Part shown: positions 43,932-53,170 of the stretch, in pieces
Numbering within the stretch: position 1 is the first letter of the stretch
Layout of the letters: each line of letters begins with the position of its first letter
Source: Chitinispirillales bacterium ANBcel5
GTDB taxonomy: Bacteria; Fibrobacterota; Chitinivibrionia; Chitinivibrionales; Chitinispirillaceae
Direction: 5' to 3'
DNA length: 64,000 nt
Assembly (NCBI GenBank): GCA_029688955.1
Contig: JARUKZ010000003.1
Coordinates: 1-64,000, forward strand
Program-made: the position numbers and the translations under genes
The notes under the pieces: model-generated
What the model saw: only the letters and a program-made list of their open reading frames with translations
Told to the model about the DNA's origin: nothing
Database searches by the model: none

Positions 43932-46900
43932 CTATTTCATAAGAATTACAGGATTCATATACTGAACCTTATTACCCGACATATCTTTTACTGTGAGTAC
44001 TACAAAGTATCGTCCATTTCTAAGCATCCTTCCCTGAGGTATGCCACCATAAGGAAATACATCGCTGTTCCAGACTTCAAGTCTGGATGTAGTACGGCCG
44101 TTCCACCACACCCTATGTTTGCCCGTTGAAGCATTTAGCAGTTCCACGGCCCAGACTCTTTCACCGACGTTGTTGTATATGTGAACTTTAGCACTGGCAA
44201 CCCTTTGATCAGGTGCATCTATTCTAAACATTATACACGTCCCTTTGGGAGCATCATGCCCAAACTCATTCACCGGCTTTATATAGGGAGAAAATGGATT
44301 GGGTGACACTTTAAGATTAGCAGACAGAGTTCTGGGCTCAGATACCAGTGCAAATTGCGAAAAGTTAGCAACTTTTGCGCTTACATATTCGCCCTCATCT
44401 TCAACAGTACTATTGGATAGAGTATTCCACTGAAGCGAATCCTGATCCCATCGGGCAACCCAGAAGTCCCTTTTGCCCCTTATAGCTTCAGATCGTAACC
44501 CTTCCGGTATTTGCAAGAAAATCTTGATACTGTCTTCAGAAAGATTAAAGGGAGTACCCCTAAGTTCTGTTATTTCATATGCCACAGTATCTACCATTCT
44601 TAAGTTACCAGCCCCTCGTTTCATCTGATTTCTGGTATTAGGTATTGAGACCTGCAAAAGCCCATTTTCAGTACCTCCGGTTATATCTGGAGGAAAAAGT
44701 ATTTTACAGCCTCTTCCGGTAGTAACAGTATCATAGTAACTATTTGAAGCCAAGACATACCGTACATTTAGTCCAGCATTCATTCTTCTGCTATTTTTAT
44801 CAACAGGGTTATACTCACCCGTAATTAAACCACTTCGAGCGAGCACTCTGACAAACCCTACAAAATTACCGGAAGGTTTGAATATTCCCTCCTGATCTAT
44901 TTCACCACTTTCCTTAGGCACTACACTCCAAATTGGGTTAACTTCCACTTCGTTGCCATCTGAATCGACACCCACAGCCCTGAACCGCGCTCTTTCGATC
45001 CCGGAAGTAGTTATGGGATTTGGGTTAGATGCGTCAATTCTTACAACAGCTATTGAGCTGAGTGAGGAGCCACTCACAGTAAATTTCACTGAATCAATAC
45101 GTCCCACATCAGGTGCAAGCCTTACCTTTGCGGTATCAATTTCGGCATACAGGGTTACAGGTGAAGTTATCCTGTTTCCCGGTGTTGTAAGATGTATCTG
45201 CTCACCCCTGGTAGCATCTATTCTACAGCCCTGAGCATTTTCAAGTCGCCAGGATATAGCGTCGCTTCTGATATTCTCATCCTCGATAAATGCCGAACTG
45301 TAATAACCTTTAACAGAAACGGTTACCGAATACCCCGAAGGAAGGGGTATAGGATCTTCAGATGAAGGAACTATTTCAAATCTTGAAAGCCTACTTGTAT
45401 CAGCAGTTACAAAGGTGGTAAATGTTGCTCTTTCACCTCCGTACACATCCCCATCCCTATACGCTTTGAAGTAGTAAAAAAGATCAGTTCCGTTTTTCCG
45501 GGGAGAAAACGTGAAATTATACTCAAAGCTAGTATCGCTTTTTTCTATCATCCTGTACATTGATTCACCCCTGCTTCTGTAAAAAAGCCTGGCAGAATCC
45601 AGCTTTTCAACAGATTTGATCATCAGAGATACTTTTCCATCCAAGGGTTCAACACTCGATGGACTATTATGTATTACGGGTAACTTTACAGTGTCAGTAT
45701 GAGTTGTAGCTGTTTCCGGTACGGTGAAGCTTCTATAGGATAAACCAAGAACAGAATCAGCATCAGGCTCAACTTCAATAATATAAGTTCCATGCCCGGC
45801 TCCAGTCAATGTATCGCCTCTATCTAAGTTTCTTATAAGCGGAGATCGTATTCTTATTCTAACATCACCATCAAAATCTTCCAAATGCCAGGTAAGTGCT
45901 TTATCGCCAGGTTTCATAAACAACTCAATATGAGCTGGTACGGCTCGTCCCTCTGTGATTTCGATGATTGGTAACGGAGCAACGCTGTCAAGGTACAGTC
46001 CATCGTAACCAGCCTGTACGGAATACTTTCCATCAGGAATATCTAAGATTTCAAAATACCCGTCTGCCTGACTTGTACCACGTCTGACCGCTTTATTGCT
46101 TTCCTTATCCATAAGAGTAATAGAGGCATTTCTTACATTTTGGTTCTGGTAAAAAGTTCTTACATTCCCCGACACCAATGCTTTGCTCATCAATGTGTCA
46201 TTGTATTCAATAGCAGATGACGGAGCGGTTACTACAGTGCCCGGATCTTCCACAGTTCCAAAGCCAGAAGCAGCACTATACACTTTATATTCCCTATCCG
46301 CTGTAAGGTTTGCACTGTAATATCCATAGGTTCTGTCAGAATACACCCTTACAGTATCGTTTTCATCACTGTTTATGAAGGTAACAGAAGCATTTCTGAT
46401 TGGCGCATACACATACCTATCCTGTGACCAGGTGCGCCCAATAATGTAACCACTGACCATAACTGCCCCGGGATTCAAAGTGATGTTTCGTACCCTTGAA
46501 CCAGTTACAGTAATTTCTCTGGAGTAGTTAGAGAAACCCGCTTTTTGAGCAGTAAGGGTATAGCTACCCGGTTCAACCGAAAAGGAGTAGGAACCATCCT
46601 GAGGTGTAGAGGGTTGTTCGTCAATCTGAATTCCATTTTGAAGCAATCTCACTCTAACACCGACAATCGGTCTTGCATCACTGTTTCGAACCGAACCTGA
46701 TAGAGTATAGGTGTTTTTTTGAAGCACAAAAGGATCTAACCTTTTATTTTCAGATACTCTTAAATCTACCGTTCTGGTCTGGGATGTTCTATATCCATTT
46801 TTAGCAGCACTGACTCTCCAGTTAGCATCATAGCAGTTAAGAATGTAATTTCCCTGTGAATTGGACTTAGCGGTAACAGTGTCCCCCATATCGGAAACGG

Positions 46901-48428
46901 CGGTAATGGTTGCAAGATTAATTGATGCCCCTGCTTCATCGATCACTCTTCCGTAAATTGTTGCCGGGGGGCGCTCCATGTACAGTGTATCATGGGTTTG
47001 AACACCCGCTTTTACTGTAACGGTTCTGCTTGCATCCAGAAAGCCTTCCTTTACTGCTGTAACCCGGTATCTACCTTCAGGCCGGGTTCTTGAAAGCCTG
47101 CCACTTTCATCGGTATAGAAAAAAAGCGGCGCTTCCATTGAACCATCCACCACATCTACTTTAATTTCCACCAGTCCAAGAGAATTATACATAGTATCAG
47201 CACTTTCACCAGTCCCAAACACAACTTTTTCTCTGGTATACAGATTCATCACACCGGTGGGTGAAGAATAAGAGAACCCACTAAGCTCTCCTGCAGTGGA
47301 AGCACCACTGTTATCAATGGCCATTACCCTCCAGGTGTAATTGTTGCTGGTAAATATTGAAGCAGCATTTATCGATACACTCATAGTATCGTCTTCACCA
47401 CCAGAGGCAGAAACCGTTCTCTCCCATACAACAATCTGAGCACTGAGCTCATCCCCCAAACCAGGCAAAAGAGAGTCTGATGATGTATACACATAAAGTT
47501 GATAGGTATTTGCGTCAGGGTCCAGATTACTCCATTTAAAATTGAATGTGGGGTTTTCTGAACTGTTAAGCTTCTGGTCAACAGGATAGATATTTTCAGG
47601 TATATTTAACTGCTCACCCTCAATGGTAAAATCAGCGGGAGGTAATTTGATTTTTGAAGATGAAAGCGCCGGATGATTACCATAATTATTCAGTACAACC
47701 CACGTGTACCACTGCCCTGGTGAAAGCGGTGGCGGGTTAGCAGTTAATGTACCTGATGGATCAGGTGCGCCGTAGGTAATTTGCGTGTGTGGTGTAATGG
47801 CCTGCCACACCACACTTACACCCGAAAGATTAATAGTACCACTTGAGCTATCGATAGATATAGGTTCGTCAGAGAGCAAAATATGGTAATAGGGTACTTC
47901 AGGATTAGCATCCCACTGAAAGACAGGTGTTATGGAGCTTATCGTTCCTGAAGGAGACTGCCAGTTTACCGGGTCTTCACTTTCAATAATAATTTGAAAC
48001 TCATTTGAGATAAGTGTATCCGTTTCCATAGGCCAGGCTACAATACCATAATACAACCCAGTGCTCATTTGTTCCTGATCTGTAGGCCTGAAAGCTATAC
48101 CTCTGCTTGCTGGAGAGCCATCAAAATGGACATTATCCCATACAGTGTTAGAGGTGGTATCTACCCATGGGTTGTTTATTTTGTGGCGGTAGTTACTGAG
48201 ATCACCCCCACCGGGACTTCTGTCAAAGTAGATAATTCCCGAATCGGGAGCTGTAATAGTTTGATCCAGTGGATTTCGGGTTGTACCGCTCCACTTAACC
48301 CACATCACCTGATCTGCCGCACGCGCCCCTACAGGCGCTTCAACTATCACATAATCACTTGCAATCTGAGCCACAGCCATAAAAGTTGTACAGAGTAACA
48401 AAAGGGCTGTTTTAGCCGAAAAATTCAT
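43932..48428 (-). CDS. Giant multi-domain secreted protein (FN3-like and repeated carboxypeptidase-regulatory domains)
   Basis: About 1498 residues from the ATG at 48428 (GAAAGGA upstream). After a signal peptide come fibronectin-III-like domains (NPTFNFKWSNLDPDANTYQL). At least five carboxypeptidase-regulatory-like sandwiches follow in tandem between about 440 and 880 (IYGRVIDEAGASINLATI, LSGSVRNSDARPIVGVRV, VSGYIIGR, VSGNVRTFYQNQNV). Further beta domains and a FlgD-like C-terminal sandwich (SAKVHIYNNVGERVW...GRYFVVLTVKDMSG) complete it. It is almost certainly a large beta-rich surface or periplasmic scaffold. It sits between two barrel proteins in one operon. Confidence 0.8.
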   Translation of the reverse strand: MNFSAKTALLLLCTTFMAVAQIASDYVIVEAPVGARAADQVMWVKWSGTTRNPLDQTITAPDSGIIYFDRSPGGGDLSNYRHKINNPWVDTTSNTVWDNVHFDGSPASRGIAFRPTDQEQMSTGLYYGIVAWPMETDTLISNEFQIIIESEDPVNWQSPSGTISSITPVFQWDANPEVPYYHILLSDEPISIDSSSGTINLSGVSVVWQAITPHTQITYGAPDPSGTLTANPPPLSPGQWYTWVVLNNYGNHPALSSSKIKLPPADFTIEGEQLNIPENIYPVDQKLNSSENPTFNFKWSNLDPDANTYQLYVYTSSDSLLPGLGDELSAQIVVWERTVSASGGEDDTMSVSINAASIFTSNNYTWRVMAIDNSGASTAGELSGFSYSSPTGVMNLYTREKVVFGTGESADTMYNSLGLVEIKVDVVDGSMEAPLFFYTDESGRLSRTRPEGRYRVTAVKEGFLDASRTVTVKAGVQTHDTLYMERPPATIYGRVIDEAGASINLATITAVSDMGDTVTAKSNSQGNYILNCYDANWRVSAAKNGYRTSQTRTVDLRVSENKRLDPFVLQKNTYTLSGSVRNSDARPIVGVRVRLLQNGIQIDEQPSTPQDGSYSFSVEPGSYTLTAQKAGFSNYSREITVTGSRVRNITLNPGAVMVSGYIIGRTWSQDRYVYAPIRNASVTFINSDENDTVRVYSDRTYGYYSANLTADREYKVYSAASGFGTVEDPGTVVTAPSSAIEYNDTLMSKALVSGNVRTFYQNQNVRNASITLMDKESNKAVRRGTSQADGYFEILDIPDGKYSVQAGYDGLYLDSVAPLPIIEITEGRAVPAHIELFMKPGDKALTWHLEDFDGDVRIRIRSPLIRNLDRGDTLTGAGHGTYIIEVEPDADSVLGLSYRSFTVPETATTHTDTVKLPVIHNSPSSVEPLDGKVSLMIKSVEKLDSARLFYRSRGESMYRMIEKSDTSFEYNFTFSPRKNGTDLFYYFKAYRDGDVYGGERATFTTFVTADTSRLSRFEIVPSSEDPIPLPSGYSVTVSVKGYYSSAFIEDENIRSDAISWRLENAQGCRIDATRGEQIHLTTPGNRITSPVTLYAEIDTAKVRLAPDVGRIDSVKFTVSGSSLSSIAVVRIDASNPNPITTSGIERARFRAVGVDSDGNEVEVNPIWSVVPKESGEIDQEGIFKPSGNFVGFVRVLARSGLITGEYNPVDKNSRRMNAGLNVRYVLASNSYYDTVTTGRGCKILFPPDITGGTENGLLQVSIPNTRNQMKRGAGNLRMVDTVAYEITELRGTPFNLSEDSIKIFLQIPEGLRSEAIRGKRDFWVARWDQDSLQWNTLSNSTVEDEGEYVSAKVANFSQFALVSEPRTLSANLKVSPNPFSPYIKPVNEFGHDAPKGTCIMFRIDAPDQRVASAKVHIYNNVGERVWAVELLNASTGKHRVWWNGRTTSRLEVWNSDVFPYGGIPQGRMLRNGRYFVVLTVKDMSGNKVQYMNPVILMK

Positions 48429-48457
48429 ACCAGATCCTTTCAACTATTTCTCTTCCT

Positions 48458-49918
48458 TTAAAAATGGTAAAATAGACCTGTCTTAAAAGCAGGCAGAGGT
48501 AACACATCCAGTTCTACAAGAACTTGTATTTTGGAGCCAAAAGCTGACCCTAAGCTTAGAATTGGCATCATAGCAGCATCGCCAATTTTCAATTCCCGAA
48601 TAGTTCTTCCTCCAACCAGATTATCCATGTCATTATATCTTACATCAAAGGCAAAAATCCCAAAATTCAGAAACGAAGAACGGTATCTGCCATGCAGCAT
48701 GATCACATGATCAACACTTATGCCCACATCAAAGTCAAGGGAATCCACCAAACCCTCATTGTTACCGGCAGATTCTATGGTTCTTTGTTCTTTATGAATA
48801 TTATCCAACCCCAATTCAATATCACCATAAATTTTCGTATATGAAAGGGATAGCAGTCCGGGCCATACATCGAATGCTAAAGTATGCCCATGAGGTATTC
48901 TCCAGTGCAATTTACTATCGGTACTATACCCCACACTATCGATTGCGTTTGACAGTAGAATATCTCTAACTTCGGGGTCGAGTAATTGATCGGGGTCTTC
49001 AAGATCATATTTCATCTGGAACGTTTCGGGGTCTATAAATGAGGGGACAATGTACCTGGCTCTAAGTGAACCAGATGCCTCTTTTTGTAACCCGAACCTT
49101 GATACAAGTGAGAGCCTCCAAAGTTGCACGCCAAATGTAGGCGTCCAGGCCTGGGCCTTGTAATTTCCAAGCGCATAACCATTAATTCTGTCGGAGGGAT
49201 AATCCAATTCGCCATGAATCGGTGAGAGCATTGATTGATTTGGATCAAGATCGATACTGTAAGATCCAAGCAAATCAATATCAACACGCCCTCTGAGATC
49301 TGCGTTAAAAAGATGACGATGCAAATTAAAAGCAAAAGAGACATTTCTGTTTAACTCATAGGCGTATCCAAAAGTCATTGTCTCCCAACCCATCGATATA
49401 CTTACAGGCGCATTGACTGTTCCTCTGAGCATAAATTCCAATTCATCAGGTAAAGAATCGGGCGCCAGGTGCAGGTACGGATTACCCAGAAACGTATGGT
49501 AATTCATTGAAAAGTTTTGCGTATAGGCAAAGCTCCCAACCCCATTTAACATTGGCACATCTACCCTTATCGTGTTATTTGCACTCTGAGCGGCCACACC
49601 GGTTGGTTTAAATTCCTCACCATTTTTAAAAAGTGTCGTATCATTGAATAGCGTGTCGATAATTGGATCAAAACGTCCTGCAATGTTGCGCAAATTAACA
49701 CTTCGATTTACCGGCAGGTTAAAACCAAAGTACCCAACAGGATACTGAAAGGAGACATTTAGAGGTGATCTCAGGAGGTCGTAGTTAAATCCTGCTGAAA
49801 CTCGTGTTTCAAATGTGGGCAGAACAATACTTCCATCTTGTTCACCATTTATTTTTAATGCCAGCACTATAACGATCAGAGCAGCCAGTTTTGGCCTTAT
49901 ACGAATACAGCGATTCAT
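48458..49918 (-). CDS. Outer-membrane beta-barrel protein, first gene of envelope operon
   Basis: A 486-residue protein with a signal peptide (LAALIVIVLALKINGEQ) and a body of alternating hydrophobic/polar strands rich in Tyr, Phe and Asn (FNYDLLRSPLNVSFQYPVGYFGFNLPVN, MGWETMTFGYAYELNRNVSFAFNLHRHLF, SFLNFGIFAFDVRYNDM), ending in FKTGLFYHF with the C-terminal Phe expected for BamA-assembled barrels. The family is not recognised with certainty (DUF5723-like). AAGGGA precedes the ATG. Followed after about 29 bases by the giant protein and after that by the PorV-like fusion. Confidence 0.75.
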   Translation of the reverse strand: MNRCIRIRPKLAALIVIVLALKINGEQDGSIVLPTFETRVSAGFNYDLLRSPLNVSFQYPVGYFGFNLPVNRSVNLRNIAGRFDPIIDTLFNDTTLFKNGEEFKPTGVAAQSANNTIRVDVPMLNGVGSFAYTQNFSMNYHTFLGNPYLHLAPDSLPDELEFMLRGTVNAPVSISMGWETMTFGYAYELNRNVSFAFNLHRHLFNADLRGRVDIDLLGSYSIDLDPNQSMLSPIHGELDYPSDRINGYALGNYKAQAWTPTFGVQLWRLSLVSRFGLQKEASGSLRARYIVPSFIDPETFQMKYDLEDPDQLLDPEVRDILLSNAIDSVGYSTDSKLHWRIPHGHTLAFDVWPGLLSLSYTKIYGDIELGLDNIHKEQRTIESAGNNEGLVDSLDFDVGISVDHVIMLHGRYRSSFLNFGIFAFDVRYNDMDNLVGGRTIRELKIGDAAMMPILSLGSAFGSKIQVLVELDVLPLPAFKTGLFYHF

Positions 49919-50038
49919 AATACATTCCCTTCGTAACGGAATAAAAATACTCTATCATTATACGGGTCTTAGCAGGTGATGTCAACAAAGAATGGATATT
50001 TATTCTGGGGAGGTAGAGGTAAGTGTCTAATATACAAA

Positions 50039-50078
50039 AGACAATTTGCAGAGTGAATGTTTACTCTGCAAATTGTCT
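50039..50078 (-). terminator. Intrinsic terminator of the HU gene
   Basis: A perfect 16-bp stem (AGACAATTTGCAGAGT at 50039-50054 with its complement at 50063-50078) and an 8-base loop, 35 bases after the HU stop; on the minus strand it is followed by TTTTG. The strongest terminator in the window. Confidence 0.8.
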
Positions 50079-50112
50079 CAAAAGGAGAGAATGTAAGTAA
50101 CTATAATTACAC

Positions 50113-50421
50113 CTAATTTGTTTTCTTTTGCTGCAACGTATCAGAGATCTTACTTTTCAAATCACTGGAGTATTTAAAGAGCGGCACGACTCTTCTCAAC
50201 AATGGAACGACTTCACCCGTTTTGGGATTACGTGCGGGGCGGGGCTTTCTTTCTTTAGTGTAAAATGTACCGAATCCCCTGATCTCAATATTCTTCCCAC
50301 TCTCAAGAAACGTTGAAACAGTTTCCAATAACTCTTCAACAACTATTTTAGTATCTGCTTGTGTAAGTCCTGTGGATTTTGCAACAGAAGCGATTAAATC
50401 ATGTTTTGTTGTATTTGGCAC
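50113..50421 (-). CDS. HU/IHF-family DNA-binding protein
   Basis: A 102-residue histone-like protein. The N-terminal helices (KHDLIASVAKSTGLTQADTKIVVEELLETV) and the beta-arm signature IEIRGFGTFYTKERKPRPARNPKTGEVV are typical. The usual C-terminal PAR/FKPGK core is altered to PLLRRVVPLFKYSSDLK. The start is a GTG with a strong AGGAGGGA. It bends DNA; monocistronic with its own terminator. Confidence 0.93.
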   Translation of the reverse strand: MPNTTKHDLIASVAKSTGLTQADTKIVVEELLETVSTFLESGKNIEIRGFGTFYTKERKPRPARNPKTGEVVPLLRRVVPLFKYSSDLKSKISDTLQQKKTN

Positions 50422-50668
50422 AATTCCCTCCTAAAAAACTAACTCAATAAAATATCCCATGAATTTAAAATAAAGTCAAGCACTTCTTTATTATCTTCGG
50501 GGCTCTAAACCAAACCCTTAAAAATTATACATGATAACAAAAGATTACGCCAGTCTTCTTCACTATTTTTATATCCTAATCACCTCAGATTCAACACTTT
50601 TTTGAAAAAGCACTCCTAATATACCTTTAAAACCCCCCAATAGTGCTATTTATAGCTATCAGCGCCTA
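50422..50668. other. Intergenic region between HU and the recombinase gene
   Basis: About 250 AT-rich bases that must contain the HU promoter and the end of the xerD transcript. No gene or strong hairpin is seen. Confidence 0.4.
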
Positions 50669-51574
50669 TTATCCTTTTGAACCTGAACGGGGGTGAAAGC
50701 TACGATGAACCTCGATTAAATACTCCCGGTCCACATGGGTGTAGATCTCCGTAGTCACTATATTGGAATGCCCAAGCATCTCCTGAACCGTTCTTATGTC
50801 TGCCCCCCCCTCCAAAAGATGAGTAGCAAAAGAATGTCTGAGAGTATGAGGTGATATTTCCTTTTTTATACCAGCGAGTTTTGCATAGGAATTTAATATC
50901 TTCCATATCCCCATGCGACTAATCGCATTACCTCTGATATTAAGAAAAACAGTACTATCTGAATGCGCTTTTTGAAATAAGCTTCTTTCCTTATTACTAT
51001 ATTCATTTATCCAGTACAGGGCAGAATCACCAATTGGGACGATTCTTTCCTTTGACCCCTTTCCAAAAATTCTTACGAATCCTTCTACGGAGATGATTTG
51101 TTCATAAGTAAAAGTTATCAATTCAGACACCCTCATACCAGTAGCATAAAGCGTTTCGAACATCGCTCTGTCCCGCAATCCGCCTCTTTTTTTTAAGTCA
51201 ATGGATAACAACAGCTTTTCTATTTCATCTACACTAAGCACAGCTGGAAGCTTTCTTTTAACTTTAGGAGCTTCAAGCAACTCACTTGGATCTTCTCTAA
51301 TAAATCCTTCAGAGGACACAAACGCGAAAAAACTTTTTATGGAAGAAATTGAACGTTGAATCGAGGATGGTGCAAATCCAATATCATAGAGAAGGCGAAT
51401 ATACTTTGACAATATAGATGGATTAACCTCGTTAAGATCAACTATATTGTTTTGCCGAAGAAAGCAACCTAAGCGGTTAAGGTCAAACTTGTACGAGTCA
51501 GATGTATTTTCACTTAATGTTTTTTCTAATTGAATATAGGCAATATATGCATCGATATATTGAAGCTTATCCAT
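50669..51574 (-). CDS. xerD: Tyrosine recombinase XerC/XerD
   Basis: A 301-residue tyrosine recombinase. Residues 1-90 form the SAM-like core-binding domain; the catalytic domain holds R148 (ATGMRVSEL), K172, H243 and R246 (HTLRHSFATHLLEGG), H269 (MLGHSNIV) and the nucleophile Y278 (TEIYTHVD). Length and motifs fit the housekeeping Xer proteins that resolve chromosome dimers at dif; XerD is more likely than XerC from the EGGADIRTVQEMLGHSNIVTT block. It is encoded four bases after the MBL hydrolase stop. Confidence 0.93.
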   Translation of the reverse strand: MDKLQYIDAYIAYIQLEKTLSENTSDSYKFDLNRLGCFLRQNNIVDLNEVNPSILSKYIRLLYDIGFAPSSIQRSISSIKSFFAFVSSEGFIREDPSELLEAPKVKRKLPAVLSVDEIEKLLLSIDLKKRGGLRDRAMFETLYATGMRVSELITFTYEQIISVEGFVRIFGKGSKERIVPIGDSALYWINEYSNKERSLFQKAHSDSTVFLNIRGNAISRMGIWKILNSYAKLAGIKKEISPHTLRHSFATHLLEGGADIRTVQEMLGHSNIVTTEIYTHVDREYLIEVHRSFHPRSGSKG

Positions 51575-51578
51575 CTAA

Positions 51579-52202
51579 TTACACCAGAAAAGGATTTTGA
51601 CGTTTCTCCCGTCCAATAGTCGTTCTCCCCCCATGTCCCGGACAAACCGTGGTATCATCAGATAATTTCAGCAGTTTTTCCTTTATGCCTTCAATAAGAA
51701 GTTTACCATCACCGCAAGGGAAATCACTTCTGCCTACAGATCCCGCAAACAACACATCCCCACTAAAACACACCTTATCAATAACAACCGCGCATCCCCC
51801 GGGAGTGTGCCCTGGAAGGTGAATAAACTCAAGCTCAAAGCCTCCCAGACTTGCTTTACCCTCCTGTATAGAAGCAACTGGCCCCTCATAAGAAAAGGAC
51901 AGTCCAAGCATTACTGAACCATTAAACTCAGAATTCCGTAACATAGGAAGATCCGAGGGATGTATGTAAATGTCGGTGTCAGGGTATCTTTCAAGCACTT
52001 CCGGTATACCTGTAATGTGATCAAAGTGCCCGTGAGTTAATACAACCGCGCTAACTGACAGCGCGTTAGACTTTATGAAATTCAGTATCTCAGAGCAACC
52101 CTGTGCAGGATCAATAATTATACACTGTTTGTTACTATTGTGTAACAGATAAGAATTTACCTGAAGAGGTCCTGTACTAACCGCAAAGTATTCAAAAGCC
52201 AT
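51579..52202 (-). CDS. Metallo-beta-lactamase-fold hydrolase (glyoxalase II-like)
   Basis: A 207-residue MBL-fold enzyme. The metal-binding motif is THGHFDHITG, with further ligands in HLPGHTPGG and the CPGHGGRTTIGRE ending. This is the short glyoxalase II-like group, often hydrolysing thioesters; the substrate is unknown. It lies between murB and xerD in the minus-strand operon. Confidence 0.9.
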   Translation of the reverse strand: MAFEYFAVSTGPLQVNSYLLHNSNKQCIIIDPAQGCSEILNFIKSNALSVSAVVLTHGHFDHITGIPEVLERYPDTDIYIHPSDLPMLRNSEFNGSVMLGLSFSYEGPVASIQEGKASLGGFELEFIHLPGHTPGGCAVVIDKVCFSGDVLFAGSVGRSDFPCGDGKLLIEGIKEKLLKLSDDTTVCPGHGGRTTIGREKRQNPFLV

Positions 52203-52258
52203 ATAAAAAGGTCCTTTTTTTCATTTTGAAAACATTTCTGTTTAATTGTAAAATTCTT

Positions 52259-53170
52259 TCACAATGAAGGGGTATAGAGCGGCTCTTCGAATTCACCGGC
52301 CAAAACCACCTCAGGTTCAAGTAGCACACCATGTAGCTCATAAACGGCTTTTCTTACCTGATTAATCAGTTTCATTACATCCCCGGCTTTTCCCTTCCCT
52401 TTATTGAGAAAGAAATTTGCATGCTTTGCTGATATTTCAATGTCACCACATTTCGCGCCCTTTAACGATGTCTTTTCAATAAGAGTGCCTGCATAAAAGC
52501 CCTGAGGTCTCTTGAATACACTTCCACAATTTGGATACTGAAGCGGCTGTTTTGCAGCTCTTCTTTTAAGCACATTCCTTCGCAATACACCCAGTTCCTC
52601 CAAAGACTCTGCGGGCCTGAATCTAAACCGTGAGTTGAGCACTATTGCGTCTAATTTTTTTATGAGACTACTACGATAATCAAATTCCAATTCACTTTTA
52701 TCTTGCTCAACAATCTCCCCGGTGGAACAATCAAGGTAGGAAGCACTCAAGAGCGGATCTGAAACAGTGGATTCAAATGCCCCGGCATTCATTGTTAATC
52801 CACCACCAATTGTACCAGGAATACCGGAAAGATACTCAAGCCCCGAAAGCCCCCTGCTTACCGCCTCTGCAATTATCTCATCAAGAGAACACCCGGCATT
52901 GCACTGAAGCTCATTTCCGTTCCAGTTTTTTTCTTTGAACTTCACCGATAAATTTAGTACCAACCCGCTCCACCCACTGTCGCTTATGAGCAGGTTGCTC
53001 CCCCTGCCTAACACCAAAATGGGCATATTGTCCGATTTAGCCTGGAAAACCATTTCCTTAAGCTGCTCTATACTGTCTGGTTCACAGTAGTAACGCGCTA
53101 CCCCTCCGATTCTCAGTGTAGTAAATGGGGCGAGGTCTATATTTTCTCTAAGTTGTGTCATATTACTCAT
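52259..53170 (-). CDS. murB: UDP-N-acetylenolpyruvoylglucosamine reductase
   Basis: A 303-residue FAD enzyme reducing UDP-GlcNAc-enolpyruvate to UDP-MurNAc. The FAD-binding segment is TTLRIGGVARYY ... ILVLGRGSNLLISD and EYLSGIPGTIGGGLTMNAGAF; the catalytic Ser is in NCGSVFKRP and the C-terminal Glu in LEPEVVLAGEF. The absence of the extra loop marks the type II group. Its start overlaps the end of the upstream HD-GYP gene by 8 bases. Confidence 0.96.
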   Translation of the reverse strand: MSNMTQLRENIDLAPFTTLRIGGVARYYCEPDSIEQLKEMVFQAKSDNMPILVLGRGSNLLISDSGWSGLVLNLSVKFKEKNWNGNELQCNAGCSLDEIIAEAVSRGLSGLEYLSGIPGTIGGGLTMNAGAFESTVSDPLLSASYLDCSTGEIVEQDKSELEFDYRSSLIKKLDAIVLNSRFRFRPAESLEELGVLRRNVLKRRAAKQPLQYPNCGSVFKRPQGFYAGTLIEKTSLKGAKCGDIEISAKHANFFLNKGKGKAGDVMKLINQVRKAVYELHGVLLEPEVVLAGEFEEPLYTPSL

